Shown: piece after piece, positions 9,441-18,396 of the stretch
How the letters are laid out: each line of letters starts with the position of its first letter
Position numbering within the stretch: the stretch's first letter is position 1
Source of the DNA: Burkholderia sp. Bp8963
GTDB lineage: Bacteria > Pseudomonadota > Gammaproteobacteria > Burkholderiales > Burkholderiaceae
DNA length: 64,000 bases
Assembly: GCF_003854275.1 (NCBI RefSeq)
Contig: NZ_QTQP01000033.1
Location: 1-64,000, forward strand
Direction: 5' to 3'
Notes under the pieces: generated by a model
The model's database searches: none
Told to the model about the DNA's origin: nothing
The model's input: the letters and a program-made list of their open reading frames with translations, nothing else
Position numbers and translations under genes: made by a program

Positions 9441-9477
9441 CGGGCGGTTCGCCCGAAACCGGCATTAGACACCGGTT
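9441..9477 (-). promoter_or_regulatory. Tandem inverted repeats between flippase gene and arnB
   Basis: Two inverted repeats lie in the 131-base gap before arnB. CGGGCG/CGCCCG (9441-9446, 9450-9455) has a 3-base loop and, on the minus strand, is followed by TCCCTTTTAT. AACCGG/CCGGTT (9457-9462, 9472-9477) has a 9-base loop. The first resembles a weak intrinsic terminator or attenuator. Function is inferred. Confidence 0.4.
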
Positions 9478-9536
9478 GACCGATTCATACCGTGATTTTT
9501 TGTAGGCGAATGCTTAATCGGACGACGCGGTGGCGC

Positions 9537-9908
9537 TCAGCTGCGCGCGAGCACCAACACTCCGATCAGGATGATGCCGATGCCGACGAGCCGCTGGACG
9601 GACAGCACCTCGCCGAACAGGTACCACGCGGCAAATGCGTTGACGACATAGCCGAGCGACAGCATCGGGTACGCGATCGACACGTCGACCCGCGACAGCC
9701 CGACGATCCAGACGACGACGCTGAGCACGTAGCACCCGAGCCCGCCGATGATCGGCAATTGGGTCGCGATCTTCAGGCCGACAGGGATGATGTTCGCGCG
9801 GCTGAACTCGAAGTGTCCAACGGCGTTGACGCCGGCTTTCAGCAGAAGTTGCGCACAGGCGTTGAGCATCACGCCGGTGATGATGCAGACGAACGAAACG
9901 GGATTCAT
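9537..9908 (-). CDS. Small multidrug resistance/EamA-type membrane protein, probable Ara4N-undecaprenyl flippase
   Basis: This 123-residue protein has four predicted transmembrane helices and resembles ArnE/ArnF and small multidrug resistance subunits. In enterobacteria, ArnE and ArnF together flip undecaprenyl-phosphate-Ara4N to the periplasm. Here there is only one such gene, placed between arnT and arnB, so it would have to act as a homo-oligomer or with a partner elsewhere. It starts 13 bases after the arnT stop and is clearly co-transcribed with it. The role is inferred from size, topology and neighbours. Confidence 0.8.
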   Translation of the reverse strand: MNPVSFVCIITGVMLNACAQLLLKAGVNAVGHFEFSRANIIPVGLKIATQLPIIGGLGCYVLSVVVWIVGLSRVDVSIAYPMLSLGYVVNAFAAWYLFGEVLSVQRLVGIGIILIGVLVLARS

Positions 9909-9921
9909 GCGGAAGACGTCC

Positions 9922-11604
9922 TTACGATTGCGGTTTCTCGACGATCACGCGGCGGGTGTCGCGCGCGATCACGCGCATCGGCACGCGTAGCGCGACGAGC
10001 TTGTCGTACTCGCCGGGCGGCATGATCGCGAGCGCGTGGGTTTCCTGCTTCCAGCGCGCGATCCATTCGTCGACGGTCGGAATCCATTTGTCCGGCTCGA
10101 CCGAGATCCCGAACCCGAGTTCGTCCTGGCGCTGGACCATGATCGTCGTGTGGCCGACGTAGAACGGGAACGTATGGTCGAGCATCTCGACCGAATAGAA
10201 CGGCGTGTCGGCGGGCAGCCTGTCGAGCTCGGCGCGCACGGCCGGCGCGAGCAGCGCGCCCGAGCTGTAGCGGCCGAATTCGTCGTGGCCGGTGCCGCCG
10301 ATCGTGCCGAACGCAAGCCAGGCGGCGCCGAACGCGGTGATCGCGGCCGTCACGCCCGCGCGCGGATGGCGGTTGAGCCATGCGGCGCCGAGCGTGAGCA
10401 CGGCCGAGACCGCGAGGCCCGCGTACAGCCACAGCTGGAACGCGCGGTACAGCGCGTTCGGCGTGCGCGCATCGCCCTGGTACGCGAGGAAGATGATGCC
10501 GAACGCGGCAACGACGATGAACACGAGGTAGCCGAGCAGGTGGCGGCGAAACCGGTCCGCCGTCACGAGCGGCAGGTACGCGCCGATCACGAGCGCGAGC
10601 GCCGGCGCGACCGGCAGCACGTACGACAGCAGCTTCGAGTGCGACGTGCTGAAGAACAGGAAGATGAATGCGCTCCAGACCAGCAGCACGAGCATCGGCG
10701 CGAAGCCGTTCGGCTGGCGCGGCATCCGCAGCGCGTGACGGATGCTCTGCCACGCGACCGACAGCCACGGCAGGAAGCCGACCAGCAGTACCGGCACGAA
10801 GTAGTAGAACGGGCCGGGGCGGTTCTGTTCCGGGGTCAGATAGCGGCGGAACTGCTGGACGATGAAGAAGAAGTTGAAGAATTCCGGGTTGCGCTGCTGG
10901 ACCAGCACGAACCACGGCGTGACGATCGCGAAGAAGATCACGAGCCCGCTGACGAGGTACAGGCGCTTCCACAGCGCCCAGTCGCGCGCGATCAGCGTAT
11001 AGAGCACCAGCACGGCGCCCGGCAGGATCAGGCCGACGAGGCCCTTCGACAGCACCGCGAGCGCCATCGCTGCCCAGCAGACCCACATCCAGCCGCGCAC
11101 CGCGGCGGGGCGCAGCCCGGGCCGCTGCGCGAGCAGCAATGCGCACAGCGTGACGGCCATCCACAGCGACAGGCCCATGTCGAGCGTGTTGAAGTGGCCC
11201 ATCAGGTTCCAGTACGGCGAGCACGCGAGCACGACGGCCGCGAGGAAGCCCGACAGCGGGTTGAACAGGCGCGCGCCGGTGTAGCCGACGAGCAGCACGC
11301 CGGCGAAGCTCGCGACGGCCGTATACAGGCGTGCCTGCCACTCGCCGAGGCCGAACCACGCGAACGTCAGCGCGTTGAGCCAGGTCTGCAGCGGCGGCTT
11401 CTCGAAATACTTGTAGCCGTTGTAGCGGGGCGTGATCCAGTCGCCGGTGACGAACATCTCGCGCGCCATCTCGGCGTAGCGGCCTTCGTCGCTGGGAATC
11501 AGGTGGCGCAGGCCGAGCGGCGCGAACCAGATGACGGCGAGCGCGAGGATCAGCAGGACGAGCACGGTGCGGTTGAGCGGTAGCCTCGACGGCGTATCGT
11601 TCAT
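9922..11604 (-). CDS. arnT: Undecaprenyl phosphate-Ara4N transferase ArnT (lipid A)
   Basis: ArnT is an inner-membrane GT-C glycosyltransferase that moves Ara4N from undecaprenyl phosphate to lipid A on the periplasmic side, lowering the negative charge of LPS and giving polymyxin resistance. The sequence is 560 residues. It begins with one transmembrane segment followed by a periplasmic loop with the GT83 signature DEGRYAEMAREM, then about a dozen more hydrophobic helices, and ends in a soluble periplasmic domain. It is the first gene of the Ara4N cluster in transcription order. The Ara4N pathway is reported to be essential in Burkholderia cenocepacia. Confidence 0.95.
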   Translation of the reverse strand: MNDTPSRLPLNRTVLVLLILALAVIWFAPLGLRHLIPSDEGRYAEMAREMFVTGDWITPRYNGYKYFEKPPLQTWLNALTFAWFGLGEWQARLYTAVASFAGVLLVGYTGARLFNPLSGFLAAVVLACSPYWNLMGHFNTLDMGLSLWMAVTLCALLLAQRPGLRPAAVRGWMWVCWAAMALAVLSKGLVGLILPGAVLVLYTLIARDWALWKRLYLVSGLVIFFAIVTPWFVLVQQRNPEFFNFFFIVQQFRRYLTPEQNRPGPFYYFVPVLLVGFLPWLSVAWQSIRHALRMPRQPNGFAPMLVLLVWSAFIFLFFSTSHSKLLSYVLPVAPALALVIGAYLPLVTADRFRRHLLGYLVFIVVAAFGIIFLAYQGDARTPNALYRAFQLWLYAGLAVSAVLTLGAAWLNRHPRAGVTAAITAFGAAWLAFGTIGGTGHDEFGRYSSGALLAPAVRAELDRLPADTPFYSVEMLDHTFPFYVGHTTIMVQRQDELGFGISVEPDKWIPTVDEWIARWKQETHALAIMPPGEYDKLVALRVPMRVIARDTRRVIVEKPQS

Positions 11605-11689
11605 GGAAATTCAGCCTGTTGGTTGTTGTGATGGGCCGCCGGCGGCTTACGTAGTTTAAGCAGGGGCAGGCGCAGGACCCGGGATGGAC

Positions 11690-11731
11690 CGGGCCACGTC
11701 AGACCGCGCCAGGCCGGGCCTGGCGTGGCCC
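11690..11731. repeat. Nested GC-rich palindrome upstream of arnT
   Basis: An almost perfect palindrome (CGCCAGGCC, one base, GGCCTGGCG; 11707-11725) lies within longer arms GGGCCACG (11690-11697 region) and CGTGGCCC (11724-11731). It sits in the gap between arnT and the Mth938-like gene. There is no T-tract on either strand. Confidence 0.6.
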
Positions 11732-11779
11732 GACTGGTCAGGACCCGATGCGTCGGCGAGAGTTTTACCGCATCGGGGA

Positions 11780-12154
11780 TTAACGTTCAATTAAGAGCGC
11801 GGCGGCGACTTTGCGGCCTTCGGCCATCAGGATGTTGTAGGTGCGGCAGGCGGCCTGGAAGTCCATCGTTTCGACGCCGATCCGCTTCGCGGTGAGCGCG
11901 GCGACGAGGCGCGGATGCGGAAAGCGCAGGCGCGCGCCGCTGCCGAAGATCACGACCTCGGGCGCCGGGTCGAGCAGCATCGCGAAATGCTCGGGCGCGA
12001 GCGCGTCGAACGACGACACGGGCCACGCCTGGACCGGTGCGCCCGGCAGGACGATGACGCTCTGTTCGTGCCGCTCGAGATTGACGTCGACATAATCGGG
12101 GCCGTAGCCGGTGACGGTGTTGAGCACGCCGCTCGTGTCCTGGTGCAGTTTCAA
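11780..12154 (-). CDS. Mth938-like domain protein (DUF498/NDUFAF3 family)
   Basis: This small cytoplasmic protein of about 124 residues belongs to the Mth938/NDUFAF3-like family (DUF498). Conserved features are the central VVIFGSGARLRFP segment and the C-terminal part with Thr-Tyr-Asn before an Ala-rich helix. The start I prefer is a TTG at 12154; the only in-frame ATG is far upstream and would add a Pro/Arg-rich stretch that looks non-coding. Relatives in mitochondria assist complex I assembly, but no bacterial role is established. It shares the strand with arnT but is 175 bases upstream of it. Confidence 0.75.
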   Translation of the reverse strand: MKLHQDTSGVLNTVTGYGPDYVDVNLERHEQSVIVLPGAPVQAWPVSSFDALAPEHFAMLLDPAPEVVIFGSGARLRFPHPRLVAALTAKRIGVETMDFQAACRTYNILMAEGRKVAAALLIER

Positions 12155-12491
12155 ATCAGTATGTCCGCAGTTCCGAAAGGGGATTGGGGCCGCCCAGGCG
12201 GGGCCGCCAAGGTGGGCCGTGCGGGGCCCGGGCGGCCGTTTTCGCGTGCCGGGCGCGCGGGACGCCAGACGACGCGGGCCCGGCGCGGCTTTGTGCATTG
12301 CGAAAGTCGGCCAAAATCCGCTAAATTATAACTTTTTGGCCGCCCCCCGGCGGCGTTCGCGTCGTGCGTCGCCACAAGCCGCGCCCGGCCGCCACAATCG
12401 TCCAGCCTAGACAGCGCGCGCAGACCGGCCGCTCTCCAGTTTCGATTCCCGCCTCCCAGGCCGCCAGGCATTATCCAGGAACCGTGTCGTC
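12155..12491. other. Divergent intergenic region before alaA
   Basis: This gap of about 337 bases separates the divergent Mth938-like gene and alaA. It is very GC-rich except for an A/T patch at about 12313-12340 containing TATAAC-like sequence, which may hold a promoter. I see no gene or clear operator. Confidence 0.5.
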
Positions 12492-13730
12492 GTGAAACCG
12501 ATTCAGAAATCGAACAAGCTGCTCAACGTCTGCTACGACATCCGTGGCCCGGTGCTCGAGCACGCGAAGCGCCTCGAGGAAGAAGGCCACCGCATCATCA
12601 AGCTGAACATCGGCAACCTCGCGCCGTTCGGCTTCGACGCGCCGGACGAGATCATCCAGGACATGATCCGCAACCTGCCGACCTCGTCCGGCTATTCGGA
12701 TTCGAAGGGCGTGTTCTCCGCGCGCAAGGCGGTCATGCACTACACGCAGCAAAAGGGCGTGGTGGGCGTCGGCCTCGACGACATCTACATCGGCAACGGC
12801 GCGTCCGAGCTGATCGTGATGGCGACCCAGGCGCTGCTCAACGACGGCGACGAGGTGCTGCTGCCGGCGCCCGACTACCCGCTGTGGACGGCCGCCGTGA
12901 GCCTGTCGGGCGGCACGCCCGTGCACTACGTGTGCGACGAGCAGAACGCGTGGATGCCCGATCTCGACGACATCCGCCGCAAGATCACGCCGAACACGAA
13001 GGCGATCGTCGTGATCAACCCGAACAACCCGACGGGCGCGCTTTATTCGGACGAATTGCTGCTCGAGCTGCTCGAAATCGCGCGCCAGCACGGCCTGATC
13101 GTGTTCGCCGACGAGGTCTACGACAAGATCGTCTACGACGGCCTCGAGCATACGGCGATGGCCGCGCTGTCGGAGGACGTGATCACCGTCACGTTCAACA
13201 GCCTGTCGAAGAGCTATCGCTCGTGCGGCTACCGCGCGGGCTGGATGGCCGTGTCGGGCCTCGGCGGCGACAACCGCCGCCGCGCGCAGGACTACCTCGA
13301 GGGGCTCGGGATCCTGTCGTCGATGCGCCTGTGCGCGAACGTGCCGGGGCAGTTCGCGATCCAGACGGCGCTCGGCGGCTACCAGAGCATCAACGAGCTG
13401 ATCGTGCCGTCGGGGCGCCTTTACAAGCAGCGCGAACTCGCGTACGACATGCTCACGTCGATCCCGGGCGTGACCTGCGTGAAGCCGCAGGCCGCGCTCT
13501 ACATGTTCCCGCGGCTCGATCCGAAGCTCTACCCGATCCGGAACGACCAGCAGTTCATTCTCGACCTGCTGCTCGAGGAGCGTGTGCTGCTCGTGCAGGG
13601 CACGGGCTTCAACTGGGCGACGCCGGACCATTTCCGCGTCGTGTTCCTGCCGAATCTCGACGACCTGACCGATTCGATCAACCGGATCGCGCGCTTCCTC
13701 GACGGTTATCGGAAGCGCCACTCGGTCTGA
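12492..13730 (+). CDS. alaA: Glutamate-pyruvate aminotransferase AlaA-type
   Basis: This PLP aminotransferase (class I/II) closely resembles E. coli AlaA along its whole length: an N-terminal NVCYDIRGPVLEHAKRLEEE-like segment, LNIGN, GNGASELIV, NPNNPTGA, ADEVYDKI and the Schiff-base lysine in NSLSKSYR (about residue 241). AlaA transfers the amino group of glutamate to pyruvate to make alanine. The start is a GTG at 12492. It lies 54 bases upstream of hom, so alaA-hom-thrC may form one amino-acid unit. Some annotators call this protein AlaC or an aspartate aminotransferase; AlaA fits best. Confidence 0.9.
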   Translation: MKPIQKSNKLLNVCYDIRGPVLEHAKRLEEEGHRIIKLNIGNLAPFGFDAPDEIIQDMIRNLPTSSGYSDSKGVFSARKAVMHYTQQKGVVGVGLDDIYIGNGASELIVMATQALLNDGDEVLLPAPDYPLWTAAVSLSGGTPVHYVCDEQNAWMPDLDDIRRKITPNTKAIVVINPNNPTGALYSDELLLELLEIARQHGLIVFADEVYDKIVYDGLEHTAMAALSEDVITVTFNSLSKSYRSCGYRAGWMAVSGLGGDNRRRAQDYLEGLGILSSMRLCANVPGQFAIQTALGGYQSINELIVPSGRLYKQRELAYDMLTSIPGVTCVKPQAALYMFPRLDPKLYPIRNDQQFILDLLLEERVLLVQGTGFNWATPDHFRVVFLPNLDDLTDSINRIARFLDGYRKRHSV

Positions 13731-13784
13731 GCCGGCGACACTGCGCCATCCCTATTTAACTTTTACTCATCGATCACACGCAGC

Positions 13785-15113
13785 ATGGAACCGATCAAAG
13801 TTGGCCTGTTGGGCTTCGGCACGGTAGGCAGCGGCACCTTCACGGTGCTGCGCCGCAACCAGGAAGAAATCAAGCGCCGCGCGGGTCGCGGCATCGAGAT
13901 CGCGCGCATCGCGGTGCGCAACCCGGCGAAGGCGCAGGCTGCGCTCGGCGGCGAGCCCGGCAGCGCGCAGATCACTGACGACTTCAACGCCGTCGTCGAC
14001 GATCCGTCGATCGCGATCGTCGCGGAGATGATCGGCGGCACGGGCATCGCGCGCGAGCTCGTGCTGCGCGCGATCGCGAACGGCAAGCACGTCGTGACCG
14101 CGAACAAGGCACTGCTCGCGGTGCACGGCACCGAGATCTTCGAGGCCGCGCGCGAGAAGGGCGTGATGGTCGCGTTCGAGGCGGCCGTCGCCGGCGGCAT
14201 CCCGATCATCAAGGCGCTGCGCGAAGGCCTGACCGCGAACCGCATCCAGTACATCGCGGGCATCATCAACGGCACGACCAACTACATCCTGTCGGAAATG
14301 CGCGACCGCGGCCTCGACTTCGCGACCGCGCTGAAGGCCGCGCAGGAGCTCGGCTACGCGGAAGCCGATCCGACCTTCGACATCGAGGGCGTCGACGCCG
14401 CGCACAAGGCGACGATCATGAGCGCGATCGCGTTCGGCGTGCCGGTGCAGTTCGACCGTGCGTACGTCGAAGGCATCAGCAAGCTCGACGCGACCGACAT
14501 CCGCTACGCGGAAGAGCTCGGCTACCGGATCAAGCTGCTCGGCATCACGCGCCGCGCCGAAAACGGCATCGAGCTGCGCGTGCATCCGACGCTGATCCCC
14601 GAGAAGCGCCTGCTCGCGAACGTCGAGGGTGCGATGAACGCGGTCGTCGTGCACGGCGACGCGGTCGGCACCACGCTGTACTACGGCAAGGGCGCGGGCG
14701 CGGAGCCGACCGCGTCGGCGGTCGTCGCGGATCTCGTCGACGTCACGCGCCTGCACACGGCCGACCCCGAGCACCGTGTGCCGCATCTCGCGTTCCAGCC
14801 AGACAGCCTGTCGAACACGCCGATCTTGCCGATCGAGGAAGTGACGAGCGGCTACTACCTGCGCCTGCGCGTCGCCGACCAGACCGGCGTGCTCGCGGAC
14901 ATCACGCGCATCCTCGCCGAGTCGGGCATCTCGATCGACGCGCTGCTGCAGAAGGAGTCGGAGCAGGTCGACGACGCGAACGGCGAGACCGACATCATCC
15001 TGATCACGCACGTGACGGTCGAGAAGAACGTGAACGCGGCGATCGCGAGGATCGAAGGGCTCGCGACGGTCGTCTCGAAGGTGACGAAGCTGCGCATGGA
15101 AGCGCTGAACTGA
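13785..15113 (+). CDS. hom: Homoserine dehydrogenase
   Basis: Homoserine dehydrogenase reduces aspartate semialdehyde to homoserine, at the branch to threonine and methionine. The N-terminal NAD(P)-binding motif is GFGTVGSG. The catalytic domain includes NGTTNYIL and the lysine-containing region after EADPTFDIEG. The last 80 or so residues form an ACT domain (YYLRLRVADQTGVLADIT), usual for feedback control by threonine. The 442-residue length is that of a stand-alone enzyme without an aspartokinase domain. thrC follows 10 bases later. Confidence 0.97.
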   Translation: MEPIKVGLLGFGTVGSGTFTVLRRNQEEIKRRAGRGIEIARIAVRNPAKAQAALGGEPGSAQITDDFNAVVDDPSIAIVAEMIGGTGIARELVLRAIANGKHVVTANKALLAVHGTEIFEAAREKGVMVAFEAAVAGGIPIIKALREGLTANRIQYIAGIINGTTNYILSEMRDRGLDFATALKAAQELGYAEADPTFDIEGVDAAHKATIMSAIAFGVPVQFDRAYVEGISKLDATDIRYAEELGYRIKLLGITRRAENGIELRVHPTLIPEKRLLANVEGAMNAVVVHGDAVGTTLYYGKGAGAEPTASAVVADLVDVTRLHTADPEHRVPHLAFQPDSLSNTPILPIEEVTSGYYLRLRVADQTGVLADITRILAESGISIDALLQKESEQVDDANGETDIILITHVTVEKNVNAAIARIEGLATVVSKVTKLRMEALN

Positions 15114-15123
15114 GGCGGAACAC

Positions 15124-16575
15124 ATGAATTACATCTCCACGCGCGGCGCCGGCATCGGCGAGCGCCACACGTTCTCCGACATCCTGCTCGGCGGCCTCGC
15201 GAAGGATGGCGGGCTCTACCTGCCGGCCGAGTATCCGCAGGTCTCGGCCGACGAGCTCGCACGCTGGCGCACGCTGCCGTACGCGGATCTCGCGTTCGAG
15301 ATCCTGTCGAAGTTCAGCGACGACATTCCGGCCGACGACCTGCGCGCGATCACGCGTCGTACGTACACGGCCGACGTGTACCGCAACACGCGCCACGGCG
15401 AGAACGCGGACGACATCACGCCGCTGAAGACGCTCGGCACCGAGAACGGTGCGGCGCTGTCGCTGCTCGAACTGTCGAACGGTCCGACGCTCGCGTTCAA
15501 GGACATGGCGATGCAGCTGCTCGGCAACCTGTTCGAGTACACGCTCGCGAAGCACGGGCAGACGCTGAATATCCTCGGCGCGACGTCCGGCGACACGGGC
15601 AGCGCGGCCGAATACGCGATGCGCGGCAAGGCCGGCGTGCGTGTGTTCATGCTGTCGCCGCACAAGAAGATGAGCGCGTTCCAGACTGCCCAGATGTTCA
15701 GCCTGCAGGATCCGAACATCTTCAACCTCGCGGTCGAAGGCGTGTTCGACGACTGCCAGGACATCGTGAAGGCCGTGTCGAACGATCACGCGTTCAAGGC
15801 GCAGCAGAAGATCGGGACGGTCAACTCGATCAACTGGGCACGCGTCGTCGCACAGGTCGTGTACTACTTCAAGGGCTACTTCGCGGCCACCCGATCCAAC
15901 GACGAACGCGTGTCGTTCACGGTGCCGTCCGGCAACTTCGGCAATGTCTGCGCAGGCCATATCGCGCGGATGATGGGGCTGCCGATCGCGAAGCTGGTGG
16001 TCGCGACCAACGAGAACGACGTGCTCGACGAGTTCTTCCGCACGGGCGCGTACCGTGTGCGCAGCGCCGAGAACACCTATCACACGAGCAGCCCGAGCAT
16101 GGACATCTCGAAGGCATCGAACTTCGAGCGCTTCGTGTTCGACCTGCTCGGCCGCGATCCGGCGCGCGTGATGCAGCTGTTCCGCGACGTCGAGGAGAAG
16201 GGCGGTTTCGATCTCGCGGCGAGCGGCGATTTCGCGCGCGTCGCCGAGTTCGGCTTCGTGTCGGGCCGCAGCAGCCACACCGACCGCATCGCGACGATCC
16301 GCGACGTGTTCTCGCGCTATGACGCGATGATCGACACGCACACGGCCGACGGCGTGAAGGTCGCGCGCGAGCATCTCGACGCGGGCGTACCGATGATCGT
16401 GCTCGAGACCGCGCAGCCGATCAAGTTCGGCGAGACGATCCGCGAAGCGCTCGATCGCGAAGCCGAGCGGCCGGCCGCATTCGACGGGCTCGAGGCGCTG
16501 CCGCAGCGTTTCGAGGTCGTGAAGGCCGACGCGCAGCAGGTGAAGGACTTCATCGCCGCGCACACGGGCGCGTGA
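15124..16575 (+). CDS. thrC: Threonine synthase
   Basis: Threonine synthase converts O-phosphohomoserine to threonine with PLP. The PLP lysine lies in LAFKDMAMQ, and the glycine-rich phosphate loop is GATSGDTGSAA. The 483-residue length and the N-terminal MNYISTRG are typical of the long gamma/beta-proteobacterial form. It starts 10 bases after hom and is followed by a hairpin terminator, closing the amino-acid unit. No homoserine kinase gene is nearby; thrB must lie elsewhere. Confidence 0.97.
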   Translation: MNYISTRGAGIGERHTFSDILLGGLAKDGGLYLPAEYPQVSADELARWRTLPYADLAFEILSKFSDDIPADDLRAITRRTYTADVYRNTRHGENADDITPLKTLGTENGAALSLLELSNGPTLAFKDMAMQLLGNLFEYTLAKHGQTLNILGATSGDTGSAAEYAMRGKAGVRVFMLSPHKKMSAFQTAQMFSLQDPNIFNLAVEGVFDDCQDIVKAVSNDHAFKAQQKIGTVNSINWARVVAQVVYYFKGYFAATRSNDERVSFTVPSGNFGNVCAGHIARMMGLPIAKLVVATNENDVLDEFFRTGAYRVRSAENTYHTSSPSMDISKASNFERFVFDLLGRDPARVMQLFRDVEEKGGFDLAASGDFARVAEFGFVSGRSSHTDRIATIRDVFSRYDAMIDTHTADGVKVAREHLDAGVPMIVLETAQPIKFGETIREALDREAERPAAFDGLEALPQRFEVVKADAQQVKDFIAAHTGA

Positions 16576-16608
16576 CGCGCTGCCGGGCCGCACGCCCGGC
16601 GGTGTCGG

Positions 16609-16656
16609 ACGGCCGGAACGCCGATTCGTCGAACGGATCGGGGTTCCGGCCGTTTT
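16609..16656 (+). terminator. Probable terminator after thrC
   Basis: An 11-bp perfect stem (16609-16619 with 16643-16653) is followed by TTTT. The loop of 23 bases is long, which lowers confidence. Confidence 0.6.
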
Positions 16657-16823
16657 GCTTGGCGGCGCGCACCGGCCTGGCCGCCTCGGTGGCGCAAGCA
16701 CGGCGCGGCAACCGGCCCGTACTGCCGCTGACCGCCGAGCGAGACAAGTGTCAGTGCCGCGCGTCCTCGCCAATCACAGTTTCCGCATGTCCGCCATATC
16801 GCACGGCGGCCCGATCGCGTCGC

Positions 16824-16829
16824 TACAAT
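16824..16829 (+). promoter_or_regulatory. Candidate -10 element for moeA-moaDE
   Basis: TACAAT lies 35 bases before the moeA start. The same hexamer precedes dnaX, surE, rlmD and ndk in this window. No good -35 is seen. Confidence 0.4.
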
Positions 16830-16863
16830 GACGTATTGCTTCCCACGATTCCCGATTCCATCG

Positions 16864-18111
16864 ATGTCGAACCCGAATCCCGCGGCGCCGCGCGCGCCGA
16901 TGCTGTCGACCGCCGAGGCGCTTGCCGCGCTGCTCGATGCCGCAATGCCGCTTGCCGGCGTCGAATCCGTCGCGACGCTCGACGCGCTCGGACGCGTGCT
17001 GGCGGCCGACGTCGAGTCGCCGCTCGACGTGCCGCCGATGCACACGAGCGCGATGGACGGCTACGCGGTGCGCGTTGCCGACCTGCTGCACGGCGAGCGG
17101 CGCCTGCCCGTGTCGCAGCGCATTCCGGCCGGCCATCCCGCCGAGCCGCTCGCGGCCGGCACCGCGGCGCGGATTTTCACCGGCGCGACGGTGCCGCCCG
17201 GCGCCGATGCCGTCGTGATGCAGGAGCAGGCCGCGCCCGATGGCGACGCGGTCGAGATCCTGCACACGCCGAAGCCCGGCGAATGGATCACCGCGCAGGG
17301 CGCGGATATCCGGCGCGGCGCGGTGATCTTGCCGGCCGGCACGCGGCTTACGCCCCAGTCGCTCGGCCTCGCTGCATCGGTCGGCTGTGCGCAGCTGGCG
17401 GTCGCGCGCCGGATCAAGGTCGCGGTGTTCTTCACCGGCGACGAGCTGACGATGCCAGGCGAGCCGCTGAAACCGGGCGCGATCTACAACTCGAACCGCT
17501 TCACGCTGCGCGGGCTGCTCGAGCGGCTCGATTGCCACGTGACCGACTACGGGATCGTGCCCGATTCGCTCGCCGCGACGCGCGACACGCTGCGCGAGGC
17601 CGCGCGCGACCACGACGTGATCCTGACGAGCGGCGGCGTGTCGGTCGGCGACGAGGACCACGTGAAGCCCGCCGTCGAAGCCGAAGGCCGGCTCGCGCTG
17701 TGGCAGATCGCGATGAAGCCCGGCAAGCCGCTCGCGTTCGGCGCGATCCGGCGCGGCGACGGCCGGCCCGATGCGCATTTCATCGGGCTGCCCGGCAATC
17801 CGGTGTCGAGCTTCGTCACGTTCCTGCTGTTCGTCCGGCCGTTCCTGCTGCGCCTGTCCGGCGTGCGCGACGTCGCGCCGCGCGCGCTGTCGCTGCGCGC
17901 CGACTTCACACAGGGCAAGGCCGACCGGCGCAACGAATTCCTGCGCGCGCGCATCAACGCGGCGGGCGGCCTCGACCTGTTCCCGAACCAGAGCTCGGCG
18001 GTGCTGACGTCGACGGTCTGGGGCGACGGCCTGATCGACAATCCGCCGCACCACGCGATCAGCGCGGGCGAGACGGTCCGCTTCCTTCCGTTTTCCGAAC
18101 TGCTGTCCTGA
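16864..18111 (+). CDS. moeA: Molybdopterin molybdenumtransferase MoeA
   Basis: MoeA inserts molybdate into adenylylated molybdopterin. The protein shows the MoeA N-terminal region with SAMDGYAV, the MPT-binding MoCF domain with SGGVSVGDEDH, and the GLPGNPVSS motif. I chose the ATG at 16864 (415 residues), because the frame upstream gives a short, unlikely leader. It heads a three-gene molybdenum cofactor unit: moaD starts 17 bases after the stop, and moaE starts 10 bases after moaD. Confidence 0.95.
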   Translation: MSNPNPAAPRAPMLSTAEALAALLDAAMPLAGVESVATLDALGRVLAADVESPLDVPPMHTSAMDGYAVRVADLLHGERRLPVSQRIPAGHPAEPLAAGTAARIFTGATVPPGADAVVMQEQAAPDGDAVEILHTPKPGEWITAQGADIRRGAVILPAGTRLTPQSLGLAASVGCAQLAVARRIKVAVFFTGDELTMPGEPLKPGAIYNSNRFTLRGLLERLDCHVTDYGIVPDSLAATRDTLREAARDHDVILTSGGVSVGDEDHVKPAVEAEGRLALWQIAMKPGKPLAFGAIRRGDGRPDAHFIGLPGNPVSSFVTFLLFVRPFLLRLSGVRDVAPRALSLRADFTQGKADRRNEFLRARINAAGGLDLFPNQSSAVLTSTVWGDGLIDNPPHHAISAGETVRFLPFSELLS

Positions 18112-18128
18112 CGCGGCGGCCCCACGAG

Positions 18129-18386
18129 ATGAACATTCAGCTGAAATTCTTTGCAAGCGTGCGCGAGGCGCTGGGCGTCGCCGATGAGCAGGTCGACGTG
18201 CCGGACGGCATCGCGACCGTCGGCGACGTGCGCGCGTGGCTGCGCACGCGCGGCGGCGCGTGGGCCGAAACGCTTGCCGAAGGGCGCGCGCTGCGCATGG
18301 CCTGCAATCACGAGATGACCGACGCCGGCACGCGGATCACCGACGGCTGCGAGGTCGCATTTTTCCCGCCGGTGACGGGCGGATAA
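18129..18386 (+). CDS. moaD: Molybdopterin synthase sulfur carrier subunit MoaD
   Basis: MoaD is the small ubiquitin-like subunit of molybdopterin synthase; it carries sulfur as a C-terminal thiocarboxylate. The protein is 85 residues, starts MNIQLKFFASVREALG, and ends in the diagnostic FFPPVTGG with the terminal Gly-Gly. It lies between moeA and moaE, its synthase partner, with short spacers. The frame continues upstream, but only through the antisense-like shadow of moeA. Confidence 0.95.
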   Translation: MNIQLKFFASVREALGVADEQVDVPDGIATVGDVRAWLRTRGGAWAETLAEGRALRMACNHEMTDAGTRITDGCEVAFFPPVTGG

Positions 18387-18396
18387 GGGGCGGGCA

